Assembly (NCBI GenBank): GCA_031264185.1 | Contig: JAISEL010000080.1 | Location: 1-64,000, forward strand | Direction: 5' to 3' | Origin: Deltaproteobacteria bacterium | Lineage (GTDB): Bacteria > Desulfobacterota > Desulfarculia > Adiutricales > Adiutricaceae | DNA: 64,000 nucleotides | In this document: positions 27,878 to 38,336 of the stretch, one piece after another | Layout: every line of letters starts with the position of its first letter | Numbering within the stretch: position 1 is the stretch's first letter | Program-made: the position numbers and the translations under genes | The notes under the pieces: generated by a model | The model's database searches: none | The model's input: the letters and a program-made list of their open reading frames with translations, nothing else | Told to the model about the DNA's origin: nothing

Positions 27878-30370
27878 TTATTTAGAGGTCAGCCTGGAGA
27901 TGCGCATACCGTAGAAGGAACGGTAGACAAAGAAGACTCCGATAACTAAGAAAACCAGGCCGAAAGGCAGAGAAATAGACCGGAATTCTTCGGTGATGGC
28001 AATCTCCAAAGCCAGCATACCAAACAGGGTCGTAAACTTGATTATGGGGTTTAAAGCCACTGAGGAAGTGTCTTTAAAAGGATCTCCGACCGTATCGCCC
28101 ACCACCGAAGCATCGTGGAGGGGAGTGCCTTTTTGCTGGAGATCCACTTCCACGACTTTTTTGGCATTATCCCAGCAGCCGCCGGCGTTGGCCATGAAGA
28201 TAGCCTGGAAAAGCCCGAAAAGGGCAATGGACAGTAAATAGGAAATAAAAAATGAGACCGAATTGTTGTCGGCTGAGGGACTGGACAGGAAGGCAAAAGC
28301 CAGAGCAAATGAAAAGACAGCAATAAAGATATTGAACATGCCTTTCTGGGCGTAGAGCGTACAGATTTTAACCACTTCCTTGGAATTTTCCACAGCCGCG
28401 CTTTTAGAGGCATTGGGGTCTAAATTGATATGCTCTTTAATATAGGCCACTGCCCGGTAAGCTCCGGTTGAGACAGCCTGGGTTGAGGCGCCGGTAAACC
28501 AGTAAATGACCGACCCGCCGCACAGAAAGCCAAGAATTGTGTAAGGGTTTAAGATATTTAAGATAGTTTCAGGAGTGACACCTAACACTTTTTGGATAAC
28601 TAAAATAGTGGAAAAGATCATGATTGTTGAGCCGACCACAGCCGTACCGATTAAAACTGGTTTGGCGGTGGCTTTAAACGTATTTCCGGCCCCGTCGTTG
28701 CTTTCCAGATAATAGTGAGCTTTCTCAAAATCGGGTGCCTGGCCGAACTCTTTTTCCAGATACTCTTTAATGTCAGGAATTTCCTCTATTAAAGACAGTT
28801 CATAAATGGACTGGGCATTGTCGGTCACCGGGCCGTAACTGTCTACGGCAATGGTCACCGGGCCCATGGACAGAAAGCCGAAAGCCACAAGACCAAAAGC
28901 AAAGACCGAGGGGTATTCCATGATGCCGGCCAGACCGAGCTGGCTGAAGAGGTAAGCCACAAACATCAGCACACAGAAGACTGCTCCCATCCAGAAAGCG
29001 CTGAAGTTTCCGGCAATAAAGCCGGCTAAGATGTTAAGGGAGGCGCCTCCTTCTTTGGAGGCCTCGACTGTTTCCCGGACATGCGCCGATTTGCCGCTGG
29101 TGAAGATCTTAGTGAATTCTGGAATTAAGGCGGCTCCTAATGTGCCGCAGCTGATTATGGCCGCCAGAACATACCAGAGTTTGGGGGAAATGGCTGCTAT
29201 CTGGGCGCCAGTGGCCGTGCCCGGACCTATCAGAAAATAGCTGGCCAGGAAGGTCATAATAATAGACAGGATAGAGCCCAGCCATACGAGACTGGTCAAA
29301 GGAGCCTCAAAATCAAAGTCCTGGGTCTGGCCGAAGCGGGCTGAACTTAAACCTTTATTGACATAATAGGCCAGAAGGGACGTAACCAGCATCAGGATTC
29401 TCATTACAAAGACCCAGGTCAAAAGGCTGGTCTGCAGAAGAAGCTGGGAACTCTGGCCTTGGCCGACGGCCAGGCAGATAAAAGTAACCAGAGCCACTCC
29501 GGTCACGCCGTAGGTTTCAAAACCGTCGGCAGTAGGTCCGACGCTGTCCCCGGCGTTGTCGCCGGTACAGTCGGCGATAACGCCGGGGTTTCTGGGGTCG
29601 TCTTCTTTGATCTTGAAGACAATTTTCATCAGATCCGACCCGATGTCGGCAATCTTGGTAAAGATACCTCCGGCAATCCTCAGGGCGCTGGCGCCTAACG
29701 ATTCGCCGATGGCAAAGCCTATGAAGCAGGCTCCGGCCAAGTCTCTTGGCACAAAGATTAAAATTATGAGCATCATCACAAGTTCCACCGATATCAGAAG
29801 AACACCGATGCTCATGCCGGCATCTAATGGGATATTCAAGAGTTTTAATGGTTTTTTGGACAGAGCGGCGTAGGCCATGCGGCTGTTGGCCAGAGTATTG
29901 ACTCTCATTCCGTAGAAGGCCACCGAGTAGGACCCCAAGATACCGATAATTGTCCACAGAAGAATCAGGCCCACGCCAGAGGCGGACATGCCCTCTAAAT
30001 ACCCGAAATAAAAGGATATACAGGCACCCACAAAGATCAAAAGGATGACTAAAAGTTTGGCCTGCTGAAACATGTATGTTTTGCATGTCTCGTAAATCAT
30101 GGCGGCCACATCAAGCATCGAACTGTGAGCCTTCAGCTTTTTTATTCCCAGATACTGATAAAGACCGAAGAGGAGACCCAGAACGCAAACGACCAGACCG
30201 CCCATCAGGTAATGGTTTTGGGTGCCGGTCAGTTCCGGGACCCTTAATTCCGCTTCGCTGGCCAGGGCCCCGGTGGCTACTGATACTAAGATAAAAGCGG
30301 CTAAGAATAGGGCTGTTCGACCTAGGCAGCGGCCGGCTGAAAATTTAAGTCTGGTTAAGGCGGAACACAT
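27878..30370 (-). CDS. hppA: Membrane-bound proton/sodium-pumping pyrophosphatase
   Basis: This 830-residue polytopic enzyme couples PPi hydrolysis to ion export. It has about 16 membrane helices and the PPi/Mg-binding loops ADIGSDLMKIVFKIKEDDPR and GVIADCTGDNAGDSVGPTAD (about residues 240-290), with further Asp-rich loops near the C-terminus (GDTVGDPFKDTSS). GNTFKAT near residue 560 carries the Lys typical of the potassium-independent class. An ATG at 30403 is in frame, but AGGAGG ten bases before ATG 30370 favours the latter. The protein is at the long end of the family. Pumping of H+ or Na+ cannot be read by eye. Confidence 0.93.
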   Translation of the reverse strand: MCSALTRLKFSAGRCLGRTALFLAAFILVSVATGALASEAELRVPELTGTQNHYLMGGLVVCVLGLLFGLYQYLGIKKLKAHSSMLDVAAMIYETCKTYMFQQAKLLVILLIFVGACISFYFGYLEGMSASGVGLILLWTIIGILGSYSVAFYGMRVNTLANSRMAYAALSKKPLKLLNIPLDAGMSIGVLLISVELVMMLIILIFVPRDLAGACFIGFAIGESLGASALRIAGGIFTKIADIGSDLMKIVFKIKEDDPRNPGVIADCTGDNAGDSVGPTADGFETYGVTGVALVTFICLAVGQGQSSQLLLQTSLLTWVFVMRILMLVTSLLAYYVNKGLSSARFGQTQDFDFEAPLTSLVWLGSILSIIMTFLASYFLIGPGTATGAQIAAISPKLWYVLAAIISCGTLGAALIPEFTKIFTSGKSAHVRETVEASKEGGASLNILAGFIAGNFSAFWMGAVFCVLMFVAYLFSQLGLAGIMEYPSVFAFGLVAFGFLSMGPVTIAVDSYGPVTDNAQSIYELSLIEEIPDIKEYLEKEFGQAPDFEKAHYYLESNDGAGNTFKATAKPVLIGTAVVGSTIMIFSTILVIQKVLGVTPETILNILNPYTILGFLCGGSVIYWFTGASTQAVSTGAYRAVAYIKEHINLDPNASKSAAVENSKEVVKICTLYAQKGMFNIFIAVFSFALAFAFLSSPSADNNSVSFFISYLLSIALFGLFQAIFMANAGGCWDNAKKVVEVDLQQKGTPLHDASVVGDTVGDPFKDTSSVALNPIIKFTTLFGMLALEIAITEEFRSISLPFGLVFLVIGVFFVYRSFYGMRISRLTSK

Positions 30371-31784
30371 GTTGGCAGAGCCTCCTGGAAAGATTATGGC
30401 CAAAATATTGTGGCAGGTCAGCTTTTAAAATTAGGCATTATAAGGTACATAGCCCCTTGAGGCAATACCTATAACAACTCGGGCTGTAAGACCGATGTCA
30501 CTTTCCTTTTATGGGGTAATTTTTGACAAAATTCAAGAAAAAAATGAGCCGCCTGGACCCCTGAAATTAGATGCGAGCCTGAATGTCGGAGATAATATTA
30601 GTTGTTAGCAAGTATTTTAGTTAAAACAGGATCTATTTAAAAGGTAATTATAAGTATTGCTGAAAAATTAAAAAAATCCAGGGCCGGGATTGTTAGACGA
30701 AAAATAAACCACTTTGGGCTAAAATATTAAATTCAAAAAGCCCTAATTGGGCCTGTCCGGCCAAAATCAGCCAATAAAACCGGGTTATCAGCCAATGGTA
30801 CTTTAATTTTGGTCAGAGATTTGCTGGGGACTGTTAGCCGAAAGGGATCATTTTATGAACTTTAAGGTAGCGTAAAACCAACTCCTGGGCGGATAATTTC
30901 GGGTTTGTTTCGACCTCAGCCGTCTTTTTTGCGGCCCCGGACTGTTTGCTGGTAAACGGACTGGGGTTCTTTTTGGGTGCTGTATCCATGAATTCCAAAA
31001 TGAGCTGGCATCTGGTCCAGCCTAAAGAGAAGATTGTATCCATATAATCAGTAAATTGGCAAATAGAATAGCCTACAAGCCTACAATATAGGCTGTCATC
31101 TTCTCAACTTTCTTTTTATCTTTTATTGAGGTGAAAATATCCAACATTTTATCTATAAGTCACATTAAAAACTTATAAAACATAATCTGTTCATGTAAAG
31201 AGAATAATAAAGATAAACATAAAATATCTTATCTTTCTATTCAACTATTATTTAGATACTTTTGGTATATTTTATTGAGATTTTCTTTGATATTTAACTT
31301 ATTTATAAAGTTTTTTTGAAGAGTTTTGAAAGCGGAATTGCTGATTTTCATAAAAAATACTTGTCATTGATAAATTAAAATCAAGTAAAAAAGTGAGAAA
31401 ATTTTAATAGCTCAAAAATGAAATTTTGTCCGTTAAACCTGCTTGGATGATTTGGCCGGAACAGAGTTTATTTATGTATAATTAAAATAATAAGGAGATC
31501 TTTTAGGATAAAAAATAGATCTGTCATCACTAAAAGTCATTTTTTACGTTTAGATCCAGAACTTCAGAAACTCTCTTTATCATTGAGTTAGTTGAAAAGT
31601 CCCAATTGACGGCCAACCAAATAAGAAGAAAATTTATCGACAGGGCTGAAATCATAATCTTCAACAGGCCCTGCGTTGCCTTTGATTTGAGGTTCGCCGT
31701 CCGCCGGGCGACCCCATACAGCAGGCGAGGGATGAGTCAGCACTGCATCAACCGAGACATGGGGGAGGTATTTTTCAGGGATCT
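30371..31784. other. AT-rich gap with one doubtful small ORF
   Basis: Contains the hppA promoter region and mostly AT-rich DNA. A minus-strand frame at 30834-31043 (69 codons, ending KLSAQELVLRYLKVHKMIPFG) reads somewhat like protein but lacks a ribosome site and homology I can recognise. At 31631-31652 there is a 22-base segment matching 43821-43842 at 20 positions. Confidence 0.4.
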
Positions 31785-32411
31785 TTATTCGTCAAACACT
31801 TCGCTGACTGTCTTGGCAGTCAGAATGCGTTTGAGACAGGTGTTAAATTGTTGAGGATTGGCGTTCTGAAAACGTTGAACTGCGCAGACGGCGGCAATCT
31901 CCGATCCGAATCGTTCAGCCAGCAAATTTGACAGGACTTCTTCCAGTGTTTCCTGCTGTCCCTCCTGCCGTCCCTCCTGCCATCCTTCCAACCGTCCCTT
32001 ATTTTCAAATTTCCGTTCCCATTCGTCGAGATTTTGACTAAGCATACTTGATACCTCCTCAAGTTTCATGCCTTCAGTCGCTGACCATTGGAATCCCGGC
32101 CGCTTCTCTAATGATCGGTATAACTACTCCACTATCGCCTGCTTCAAAGCCTTGAATCTTTCAGCCTTAAGCATTTTTATCAGGGAATTGGTCGGATCTG
32201 CCATTCTGGCCGGGGCGATATTTTCCATTCGTATCAGCTGAGAGGCGATATTTTTACTGTCCGATTCCTCTTCCGTGAACTTTGCTGTTTCCATAAGAAA
32301 ATAGGGCAGTCTCGGAAAATACTTTTGAAGATCAGACAGTATGAAGCCGAGCATCTCACCGACATCCAAAGATGCTGACCAGAGTTTTTTCCCGGTAAAA
32401 TAGACCATTCT
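31785..32411 (-). pseudogene. Truncated Rpn-family nuclease with internal stop
   Basis: This is a second copy of the C-terminal two-thirds of the gene at 32477-33460. Homology starts around MVYFTGK and runs to the end. The first third, which holds the nuclease core, is missing, and a TAG interrupts the frame after KQAIVE (about 32125). Downstream the frame is again clean to a stop at 31785. The two copies lie in tandem in the same orientation. The Glu-Gly-Arg/Gln repeat near the end is longer here (LEGWQEGRQEGQQE) than in the intact copy. Confidence 0.85.
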
Positions 32412-32476
32412 GACAGCCGAAAGACAAATAATCGTCACCTCGACTGGGACCGGGGGAAGGGGTTATTTGATGGCCA

Positions 32477-33460
32477 TTAGTCGTCAAACACTTCATTGAC
32501 TGTCTTGGCGGTCAGTATGCGTTTGAGCCAGATGTTAAATTGTTGGGGATTGGCGTTCTGAAAACGTTCAGCTGCGCAGACGGCGGCAATCTCCGATCCG
32601 AATCGTTCAGCCAACAGATTTGACAGGACTTCTTCCAGCGTTTCCTTCCGTCCCTCCTTCCGTCCCTTATTTTCAAATTTCCGTTCCCATTCGTCGAGAT
32701 TTTGACTAAGCATACTTGACACCTCCTCAAGTTTCATGCCTTCCATCACTGACCATTGGAATCCCGGCCGTTTCTCGAACGATCGGTATAACCACTCCAC
32801 TATCGTCTGCTTCAAAGCCTTGAATCTTTCAGCCTTAAGCATTTTTACCAGGGAATTGATTGGTTCTGCCATTCTGGCCGGGGCGATATTTTCCATTCGT
32901 ATCAGCTGAGAGGCGATATTTTTCCTGTCCAATTCCTCTTCCTTGAACTTGGCTGTTTCCAGAAGAAAATAGGGCAGTCTCGGACAATACTTTTGAAGAT
33001 CAGACGGTATGGGGCCGAGCATCTCCCCGACATCCAAAGGCGCTGACCAAGGGGTTTTTCCGGTATAATAGACCATAGGAAACACCAGCGGCAGCGGATC
33101 GGACTTTTCCATTAAATCGCTCTTGAGCAAATCCTGGTACAGCAATCCGACATAGGTCATGATCCGGACAGCCATCCAGGGATCTATTTCTTGTTGGAAT
33201 TCCAGAAGAAAATAAATGTAATGCCAGACCCCGTCTTTGCTCTTGACACGCCAGACCAGATCTCCGTAGCGCAGGCGGAGGTCGTCAGTCACAAAGTGAC
33301 CGCTAATTCTCTCCAAAGTATTGAATTTCAGACGGCGCACCCATTTGCCTGGAATGAATCCCAGGATAAGGCTTTTGACCACTTCCGGGAAAGAGAAGAA
33401 GCTTTTGTAGGCAGCGTCGTGGGGCACTTGTGGCCGTGAGTCCTCTTTCATAATGGACAT
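32477..33460 (-). CDS. Rpn-family recombination-promoting nuclease/transposase-like protein
   Basis: This 327-residue protein belongs to the PD-(D/E)XK Rpn/transposase_31 group, whose Escherichia coli members cut DNA and stimulate recA-independent recombination. The N-terminus HDAAYKSFFSFPEVVKSLI is typical. The nuclease core shows RYGDLVWRV and then YIYFLLEFQQEIDPWMAVR (about residues 65-105), supplying the Asp and the E-x-Q motif. A short Lys/Glu/Gly/Arg repeat (GRKEGRKE) near residue 275 is a known variable feature of the family. Upstream in-frame ATG at 33481 is possible; 33460 or 33451 fit the family start better. A broken tandem copy follows. Confidence 0.85.
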   Translation of the reverse strand: MSIMKEDSRPQVPHDAAYKSFFSFPEVVKSLILGFIPGKWVRRLKFNTLERISGHFVTDDLRLRYGDLVWRVKSKDGVWHYIYFLLEFQQEIDPWMAVRIMTYVGLLYQDLLKSDLMEKSDPLPLVFPMVYYTGKTPWSAPLDVGEMLGPIPSDLQKYCPRLPYFLLETAKFKEEELDRKNIASQLIRMENIAPARMAEPINSLVKMLKAERFKALKQTIVEWLYRSFEKRPGFQWSVMEGMKLEEVSSMLSQNLDEWERKFENKGRKEGRKETLEEVLSNLLAERFGSEIAAVCAAERFQNANPQQFNIWLKRILTAKTVNEVFDD

Positions 33461-33845
33461 TATTATACCCTGATTGACCAAATAGCGGAAGTGAGCAATT
33501 TGGACTGTTCAAGCCCAAATTTCGTTTGGAAGGTTTGGCCTCAACTTGGGTCCGCCTAAGGTGCGTTCTTTGGGGCCTGTAATCATCTTCCATGAACAGC
33601 TTCCTGCCTGAAGACAGTGTTTTGGCTGAGTCAGTCCGGATGATTGATAATTTATCAGACAGTAAAGTTTTTGGCCAGAAAAACACAATGGAAAAATATC
33701 CAGCCTCTTCAGTCAGGGAACAGAATTATACATATCCGGAAAGTAATTTGTCCGGAGTATTCCAAATATAGCAGATTTTACGCGTTTTGTTAAGATACCA
33801 GCAGTGGAATATTAATTTATAGTACCGGTGAACATAAAACAGGGC

Positions 33846-33868
33846 TGAGACTATGTCTCATTTTTTTT
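33846..33868 (+). terminator. Orphan intrinsic terminator-like hairpin
   Basis: TGAGAC-TAT-GTCTCA is a perfect 6-bp stem with a 3-base loop, followed directly by eight T residues. No plus-strand gene lies upstream within 300 bases, so it may end a small RNA. Confidence 0.55.
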
Positions 33869-34237
33869 AATATTAACTGGCATAAGCCTCAGGTTTAGGT
33901 TCACCTCGGTCTCTGGCCTGAGGCCATTAGGCCTGGCCGAAGTTTTGAAATTAATTCTTAATTACAATCATAATTAGCAGAAGACAGCCTAAAACCATTA
34001 TTCCAGCTGTTTTAAATCCAAGACAAGAACAATTAAGTTAAATTTTTTTTTGAAACCTGAACCCTTCAATTAGAGGCTGTTTGACATTAATTATAAGTCA
34101 TGGGTAAAATCTTATGGCTGACCTCAATTCAGCTTTTTTATACCTTCATATATTTTTGATTTTTGGCCAATTACACCAGCTAAAGCAGGGGGCTTGTAGG
34201 AGTCCTAGGTTAACCGGGTAAAGCGGCAGTCATCCCA

Positions 34238-34301
34238 CTGCGTTTTCCGCAGATTTAATACCTGAGGCAGTTTGCTTCAGGAGCTTCGTCCTCGTGAAGT
34301 C
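34238..34301. other. Cluster of three consecutive hairpins (possible structured RNA)
   Basis: CTGCG-TTTTC-CGCAG (34238-34252), CCTGAGGCA paired with TGCTTCAGG (34261-34281), and CTTC paired with GAAG around 34284-34300 follow one another. An 11-base palindrome TAGGAGTCCTA lies near 34198. I do not recognise 6S, tmRNA, SRP or RNase P RNA. It may be an unannotated RNA or a mobile-element end. Confidence 0.3.
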
Positions 34302-34736
34302 TGGGGATTAAGGCCAGCAAATGGCAGGTCGGAGGAGGGCCTGATCCTCAGTGTCGGCGGAAAACATTTCCGAGGGGCACGGCTTCAATGGATATGTCTT
34401 TTTCTACCAGCAGATGGTATTTATTAATAGAATCGTATTTTCGATTCCAACTCAAAATTAAACTTTTAAGGAGGCGGAGTTTCCTTTCCGGCCTATCGGC
34501 TGGTGGGCTGCGCCGAAGATTAGGATGAAGTAAGAGCAACCATTTGGGTACCCAGAACAGGGAGCCCTAAATGTGGCTTTTTTCCTGGCCCTTTTTCTAT
34601 GGCTTTTGGTTTCTAAGTAAATTACCCTCTTTTATCCCCAATGCCCCCAAAAAACCGCCGGTTTGTTGTCCGGACTTCTTGGGTGGGATATAATTAAACA
34701 TAAGACTTAAGAATTAAGTTAAAAAGGAATCTTCTA

Positions 34737-37700
34737 TTGAAGTATCTAAATTTATTTGGGACATATCTGGCCTGTCTGGCTGCCATCAGCTTGACTGCCT
34801 GTGGTTCCACTCCTGATTCAGCTATGGGCCGCCAGGCTAGTATGGTCGCTCGGGAAGGCCGCAGCGGAGGCCAGAAATACTACCGTCTGGGGCCCCGCTT
34901 TGAAAAACAGCTTGATCAGATGGTTAACCAGGAATTTCGGGCCATTTCCGGGCGCAAAGAAGATGTTCCTTTGGAATTGAATCAGGAAGTTCTGATCAAT
35001 GTCAATTATTTTTTAAATGACGCTCGGGGGTTCATGACCCGCTCTTTAAACCGGGGGCAGAAGTATATTCCTATTATGAAGGCCATTTTGAAGCAAAAGG
35101 GCCTGCCGGAAGATCTGGTTTATCTTGCCTTAATTGAGAGCGGCTTTCGAACCGAAGCAGTTTCTCACGCCAGTGCGGTCGGACCGTGGCAGTTTATTGC
35201 CGCCACCGGGCGAAGATATGGCCTGACCATTAATGAGTGGGTCGATGAGCGCATGGATCCTATTAAGTCAACTTATGCAGCCGCCGATTACCTCATTGCC
35301 CTTTATGATATGTTTAATTCCTGGCCTTTAGCCATCGCCGCCTACAATTCAGGGGAAGGCAAGATCATGAAGGGCATGGCCAAACCGGAGGTGGATAACT
35401 ACTGGGATATGGCCAAAGCGGACGGATTTTTGGCTGCCGAGACCAAGCGCTATGTGCCCAGTTTTTTAGCGGCGGCCATTATTGCCAAAGATCCTTTGGC
35501 TTACGGTTTGGAAGTGGAAAGCTCCCCGGTTGATGTCTGGGATGAGGTGGTCGTGCCGGAACCTATTGATTTAAGCATGGCTGCCCAGTTGTCCGGTTCA
35601 AGTGTTGAGAGAATCAAAGAACTAAATCCTCACTTAAAGCGTCTGTCCACGCCGCCCTCGGAGCTGGATTTTGTTCTCCGTGTGCCGGTGGGAGCCAGCT
35701 CTTCATTTTATCAGCTCTATGCCCAGCTGCCCGAAGCCCAGAAATCCCGTCGGATAACCATCCATGTGGCCAGACGGGGAGAGACGGTTGACTCCGTAGC
35801 CAGCCGCTATAATCTGACCCCCGAGGTCGTCCGTCAGTACAATAACTTGACCTCGGCCCGCTTAAGCAACGGTCAGCAACTGGTCCTGCCTGCTTCCATG
35901 GCCCAGATCCCCGATTCTCAGGTCCCGGTTCAAACAGCTGTGGCCCGGACTTCCAGCCGACCGGCGCCCAGACCGGGTGAGGTTCAGGCTGTACGGGCTG
36001 TTCAGGCCGTCGAGACTCAGCCTGCGGCCAGAAGGACTTCAGAGCCCCGGACTCCGTCTGCGGTTTCACCCCCGATTATGGTTCCGGCGGTCAGGGCCGT
36101 GACTGCCTCGGCCTCCAGAAACAACCGGGCACCGGTTATACACAGTATCCGCCACCGGGTGCGATCTGGAGATACTTTAGGCGATCTGGCCAGACTTTAC
36201 GGCACTTCGGTCGATAAGCTCAAGGCGGACAACCGGTTGGCTTCCAGCAGTATTCAAGAAGGCCAGGTCTTACTAGTTAACTCCAACCTGCCTTTAACTC
36301 CGGCCACTTTGCCCAAAACCAGAACTACCTGGGTGGAAGAGACGGAAGGCGTGCCGGTCTACCACACAGTTCAGTCTGGAGAGACTGTCAGCACCATTGC
36401 CGCCCGCTATAATATCACCCAGGAACAGCTCAATAATCACAATAATTTAACCGGTTCCAGGATCAGGACCGGCCAGAGACTTTTAATCGGTACGGGTCCG
36501 GCTGAAGCCGATCCCCGGACCGCCTCGTCAACTTATAGTGTCCGTTCCGGAGATACGCTCAGCACTGTGGCCGAGCGCCATAGGCTAACCATAGCCCAAT
36601 TAAGAAACTTAAACTCCTTATCGGATGATGTAATCCGGCCTGGCCAAATACTGACAGTTTCAGCCGAAAGGCCTCAGGCTCCGGCTGTCAGGACGGCCGG
36701 CCAGCGGGTCTATGAGGTCAGATCCGGGGATACAGTCAGTACTATTGCCGAACGCCATAACATGACCACGGCCGAACTTAGGGCATTGAATAATCTTAAA
36801 GGCGACCGGATTGTTCAGGGCCAGAAACTCAAAGTGGCGCAGACTCAAGCTCCGGTCCAGATCGCGCAGGCCGGAAGGACTTCTTCGTCCGCCAATCGGG
36901 TCTATACCGTTGTGCCCGGGGATACAGTCAGTACGGTGGCTGAACGCCATAATCTATCCTCGGCCCTGTTAAGGGAGCTTAATAACTTAGAATCAGATAT
37001 CATCCGTTCCGGCCAGACGCTGATTTTGACCTCCGAGTCCGTCAGTCCCGCGCCGAAAGTGACCGCAGCCTCCAGTGAAAGCAGGATTTACGAAGTAGCG
37101 GCAGGGGACACGGTCAGCACCATTGCCGAACGTCACAGCATGACCTCAGCCCAGTTACGGGATCTTAATAGTCTGAAAAACGATCATATTCGCTCGGGCC
37201 AGAAACTGAAAGTGACCGGTTCCCCAGATGCCAGGCCTGATGTGCGGACTGCGGTTCAAACCAATTCTCAAACACCTCAGGTCAGGACAGCTCAGGCCCA
37301 GAGTTCCGGCCAGTCCGACGGGTTTTATGAAGTTGTGCCCGGAGATACGGTCAGCACTATTGCATACCGGTTCGGCCTGAGTTCCGATGAACTCAAGGAA
37401 CTTAATAATTTAAGCGGCAATCAGATCCGTTCAGGCCAGAAACTTAAGATTAAAAGCCAGGCAGCCTCATCACCAGGGCCGGACTCGCCGGTTCAGGCCA
37501 TAGCCGTTCAGTCTTCGCCTCAGGCCGGTTCCGGGCAGACCGGCATGCATGAGGTCGTGCCCGGAGATACGGTCAGTACCATTGCCGAGCGCTATGGCAT
37601 GAAGTCAGCCGATTTAAGGGCCTTGAACGGCCTGTCCGGCGATAACATCCGCATTGGTCAGAAACTGAAGGTGGCCGGGTCGGCGGCTTCTTCTGTTCAG

Positions 37701-38264
37701 GCTCCTTCCTCCCAGACAAGAGGCCAAAACGACCTGGTTCAGACCGGCACATATGAGGTCATGCCAGGGGATACGGTCAGTACCATTGCCGAGCGGCATG
37801 GTATTAAGTCGGCTGATTTAAGGGCTTTAAACGGCCTGTCCGGCGATAGCATCCGCATTGGTCAGAAACTGAAAGTTGCCGGGGTTCCGGCCGATCAGGC
37901 TGCCCGCCCTCAGGCTTCGTCCTCCAGCAGGGGCGGCCAGGAAACTTACACAGTGGAATCCGGCGATTCTTTGGAATCCGTGGCCGCTTTTTTTAAAACA
38001 ACTCCGGCTGAACTGCGCCGGATTAACGGTCTCAAAAGCGACAGTCTTTCGGCCGGTCAGGTCCTGAACGTCAGAACCGCCGCCGGCAGCGTGAGGCAAT
38101 CGGCTCAGACGGGCGGAGGTCCCGCTGGGACGTACCAAGTTCAGGCCGGTGACACCATGTACAGTATTGCCAGGGTTAACGGTATTTCGGTCGATGAGCT
38201 TAAAAGACTCAATAATAAAAACGACAATAATATTCAGCCAGGGCAGAGTTTGAAAGTTAAGTAA
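34737..38264 (+). CDS. MltD-like lytic transglycosylase lipoprotein with twelve LysM modules
   Basis: This 1175-residue murein hydrolase has a lipoprotein signal (lipobox L19-T-A-C22, followed by Gly, predicting outer-membrane sorting). The SLT domain (about 110-230) has the catalytic Glu in YLALIESGFRTEA, SAVGPWQFIAATGRRYGL, and IAAYNSGEG near residue 202. Twelve LysM peptidoglycan-binding modules then run from about residue 340 to the end. Most carry the core GDTVSTIAERH and end GQKLKV, separated by Ser/Gln/Ala/Pro-rich linkers. Modules nine and ten are almost identical, implying recent internal duplication. Escherichia coli MltD has two. The TTG start at 34737 is supported by AAAAGGA eight bases upstream. 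A strong terminator follows. Confidence 0.93.
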   Translation: MKYLNLFGTYLACLAAISLTACGSTPDSAMGRQASMVAREGRSGGQKYYRLGPRFEKQLDQMVNQEFRAISGRKEDVPLELNQEVLINVNYFLNDARGFMTRSLNRGQKYIPIMKAILKQKGLPEDLVYLALIESGFRTEAVSHASAVGPWQFIAATGRRYGLTINEWVDERMDPIKSTYAAADYLIALYDMFNSWPLAIAAYNSGEGKIMKGMAKPEVDNYWDMAKADGFLAAETKRYVPSFLAAAIIAKDPLAYGLEVESSPVDVWDEVVVPEPIDLSMAAQLSGSSVERIKELNPHLKRLSTPPSELDFVLRVPVGASSSFYQLYAQLPEAQKSRRITIHVARRGETVDSVASRYNLTPEVVRQYNNLTSARLSNGQQLVLPASMAQIPDSQVPVQTAVARTSSRPAPRPGEVQAVRAVQAVETQPAARRTSEPRTPSAVSPPIMVPAVRAVTASASRNNRAPVIHSIRHRVRSGDTLGDLARLYGTSVDKLKADNRLASSSIQEGQVLLVNSNLPLTPATLPKTRTTWVEETEGVPVYHTVQSGETVSTIAARYNITQEQLNNHNNLTGSRIRTGQRLLIGTGPAEADPRTASSTYSVRSGDTLSTVAERHRLTIAQLRNLNSLSDDVIRPGQILTVSAERPQAPAVRTAGQRVYEVRSGDTVSTIAERHNMTTAELRALNNLKGDRIVQGQKLKVAQTQAPVQIAQAGRTSSSANRVYTVVPGDTVSTVAERHNLSSALLRELNNLESDIIRSGQTLILTSESVSPAPKVTAASSESRIYEVAAGDTVSTIAERHSMTSAQLRDLNSLKNDHIRSGQKLKVTGSPDARPDVRTAVQTNSQTPQVRTAQAQSSGQSDGFYEVVPGDTVSTIAYRFGLSSDELKELNNLSGNQIRSGQKLKIKSQAASSPGPDSPVQAIAVQSSPQAGSGQTGMHEVVPGDTVSTIAERYGMKSADLRALNGLSGDNIRIGQKLKVAGSAASSVQAPSSQTRGQNDLVQTGTYEVMPGDTVSTIAERHGIKSADLRALNGLSGDSIRIGQKLKVAGVPADQAARPQASSSSRGGQETYTVESGDSLESVAAFFKTTPAELRRINGLKSDSLSAGQVLNVRTAAGSVRQSAQTGGGPAGTYQVQAGDTMYSIARVNGISVDELKRLNNKNDNNIQPGQSLKVK

Positions 38265-38281
38265 TAATTTATTTTCTATTG

Positions 38282-38331
38282 AAAAAAGTGCCTGAGGCTT
38301 GGATTGTTAGTTAAGCTTCAGGCACTTTTTT
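38282..38331. terminator. Bidirectional intrinsic terminator
   Basis: AAAAAGTGCCTGAGGCTT pairs with AAGCTTCAGGCACTTTTT across a short loop. The T-run works for the plus-strand transglycosylase gene, and the A-run gives a T-run for the minus-strand small gene ending at 38337. Confidence 0.88.
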
Positions 38332-38336
38332 ATCTT

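Larger units (their letters stand above)
33461..34736. other. Gap with hairpins and an orphan terminator
   Basis: No protein-coding gene is convincing here (open frames at 33303-33686 and 34348-34539 look accidental). It holds a terminator-like hairpin at 33846-33868, an 8+8 perfect inverted repeat GCCTCAGG/CCTGAGGC at 33888-33926, and a cluster of three hairpins at 34238-34301, each listed or discussed separately. Confidence 0.5.

Noticed and set aside
33303-33686. 127-codon minus-strand frame upstream of the Rpn gene
   Set aside because: It overlaps the start of the intact Rpn gene in another frame and shows no domain or ribosome site.
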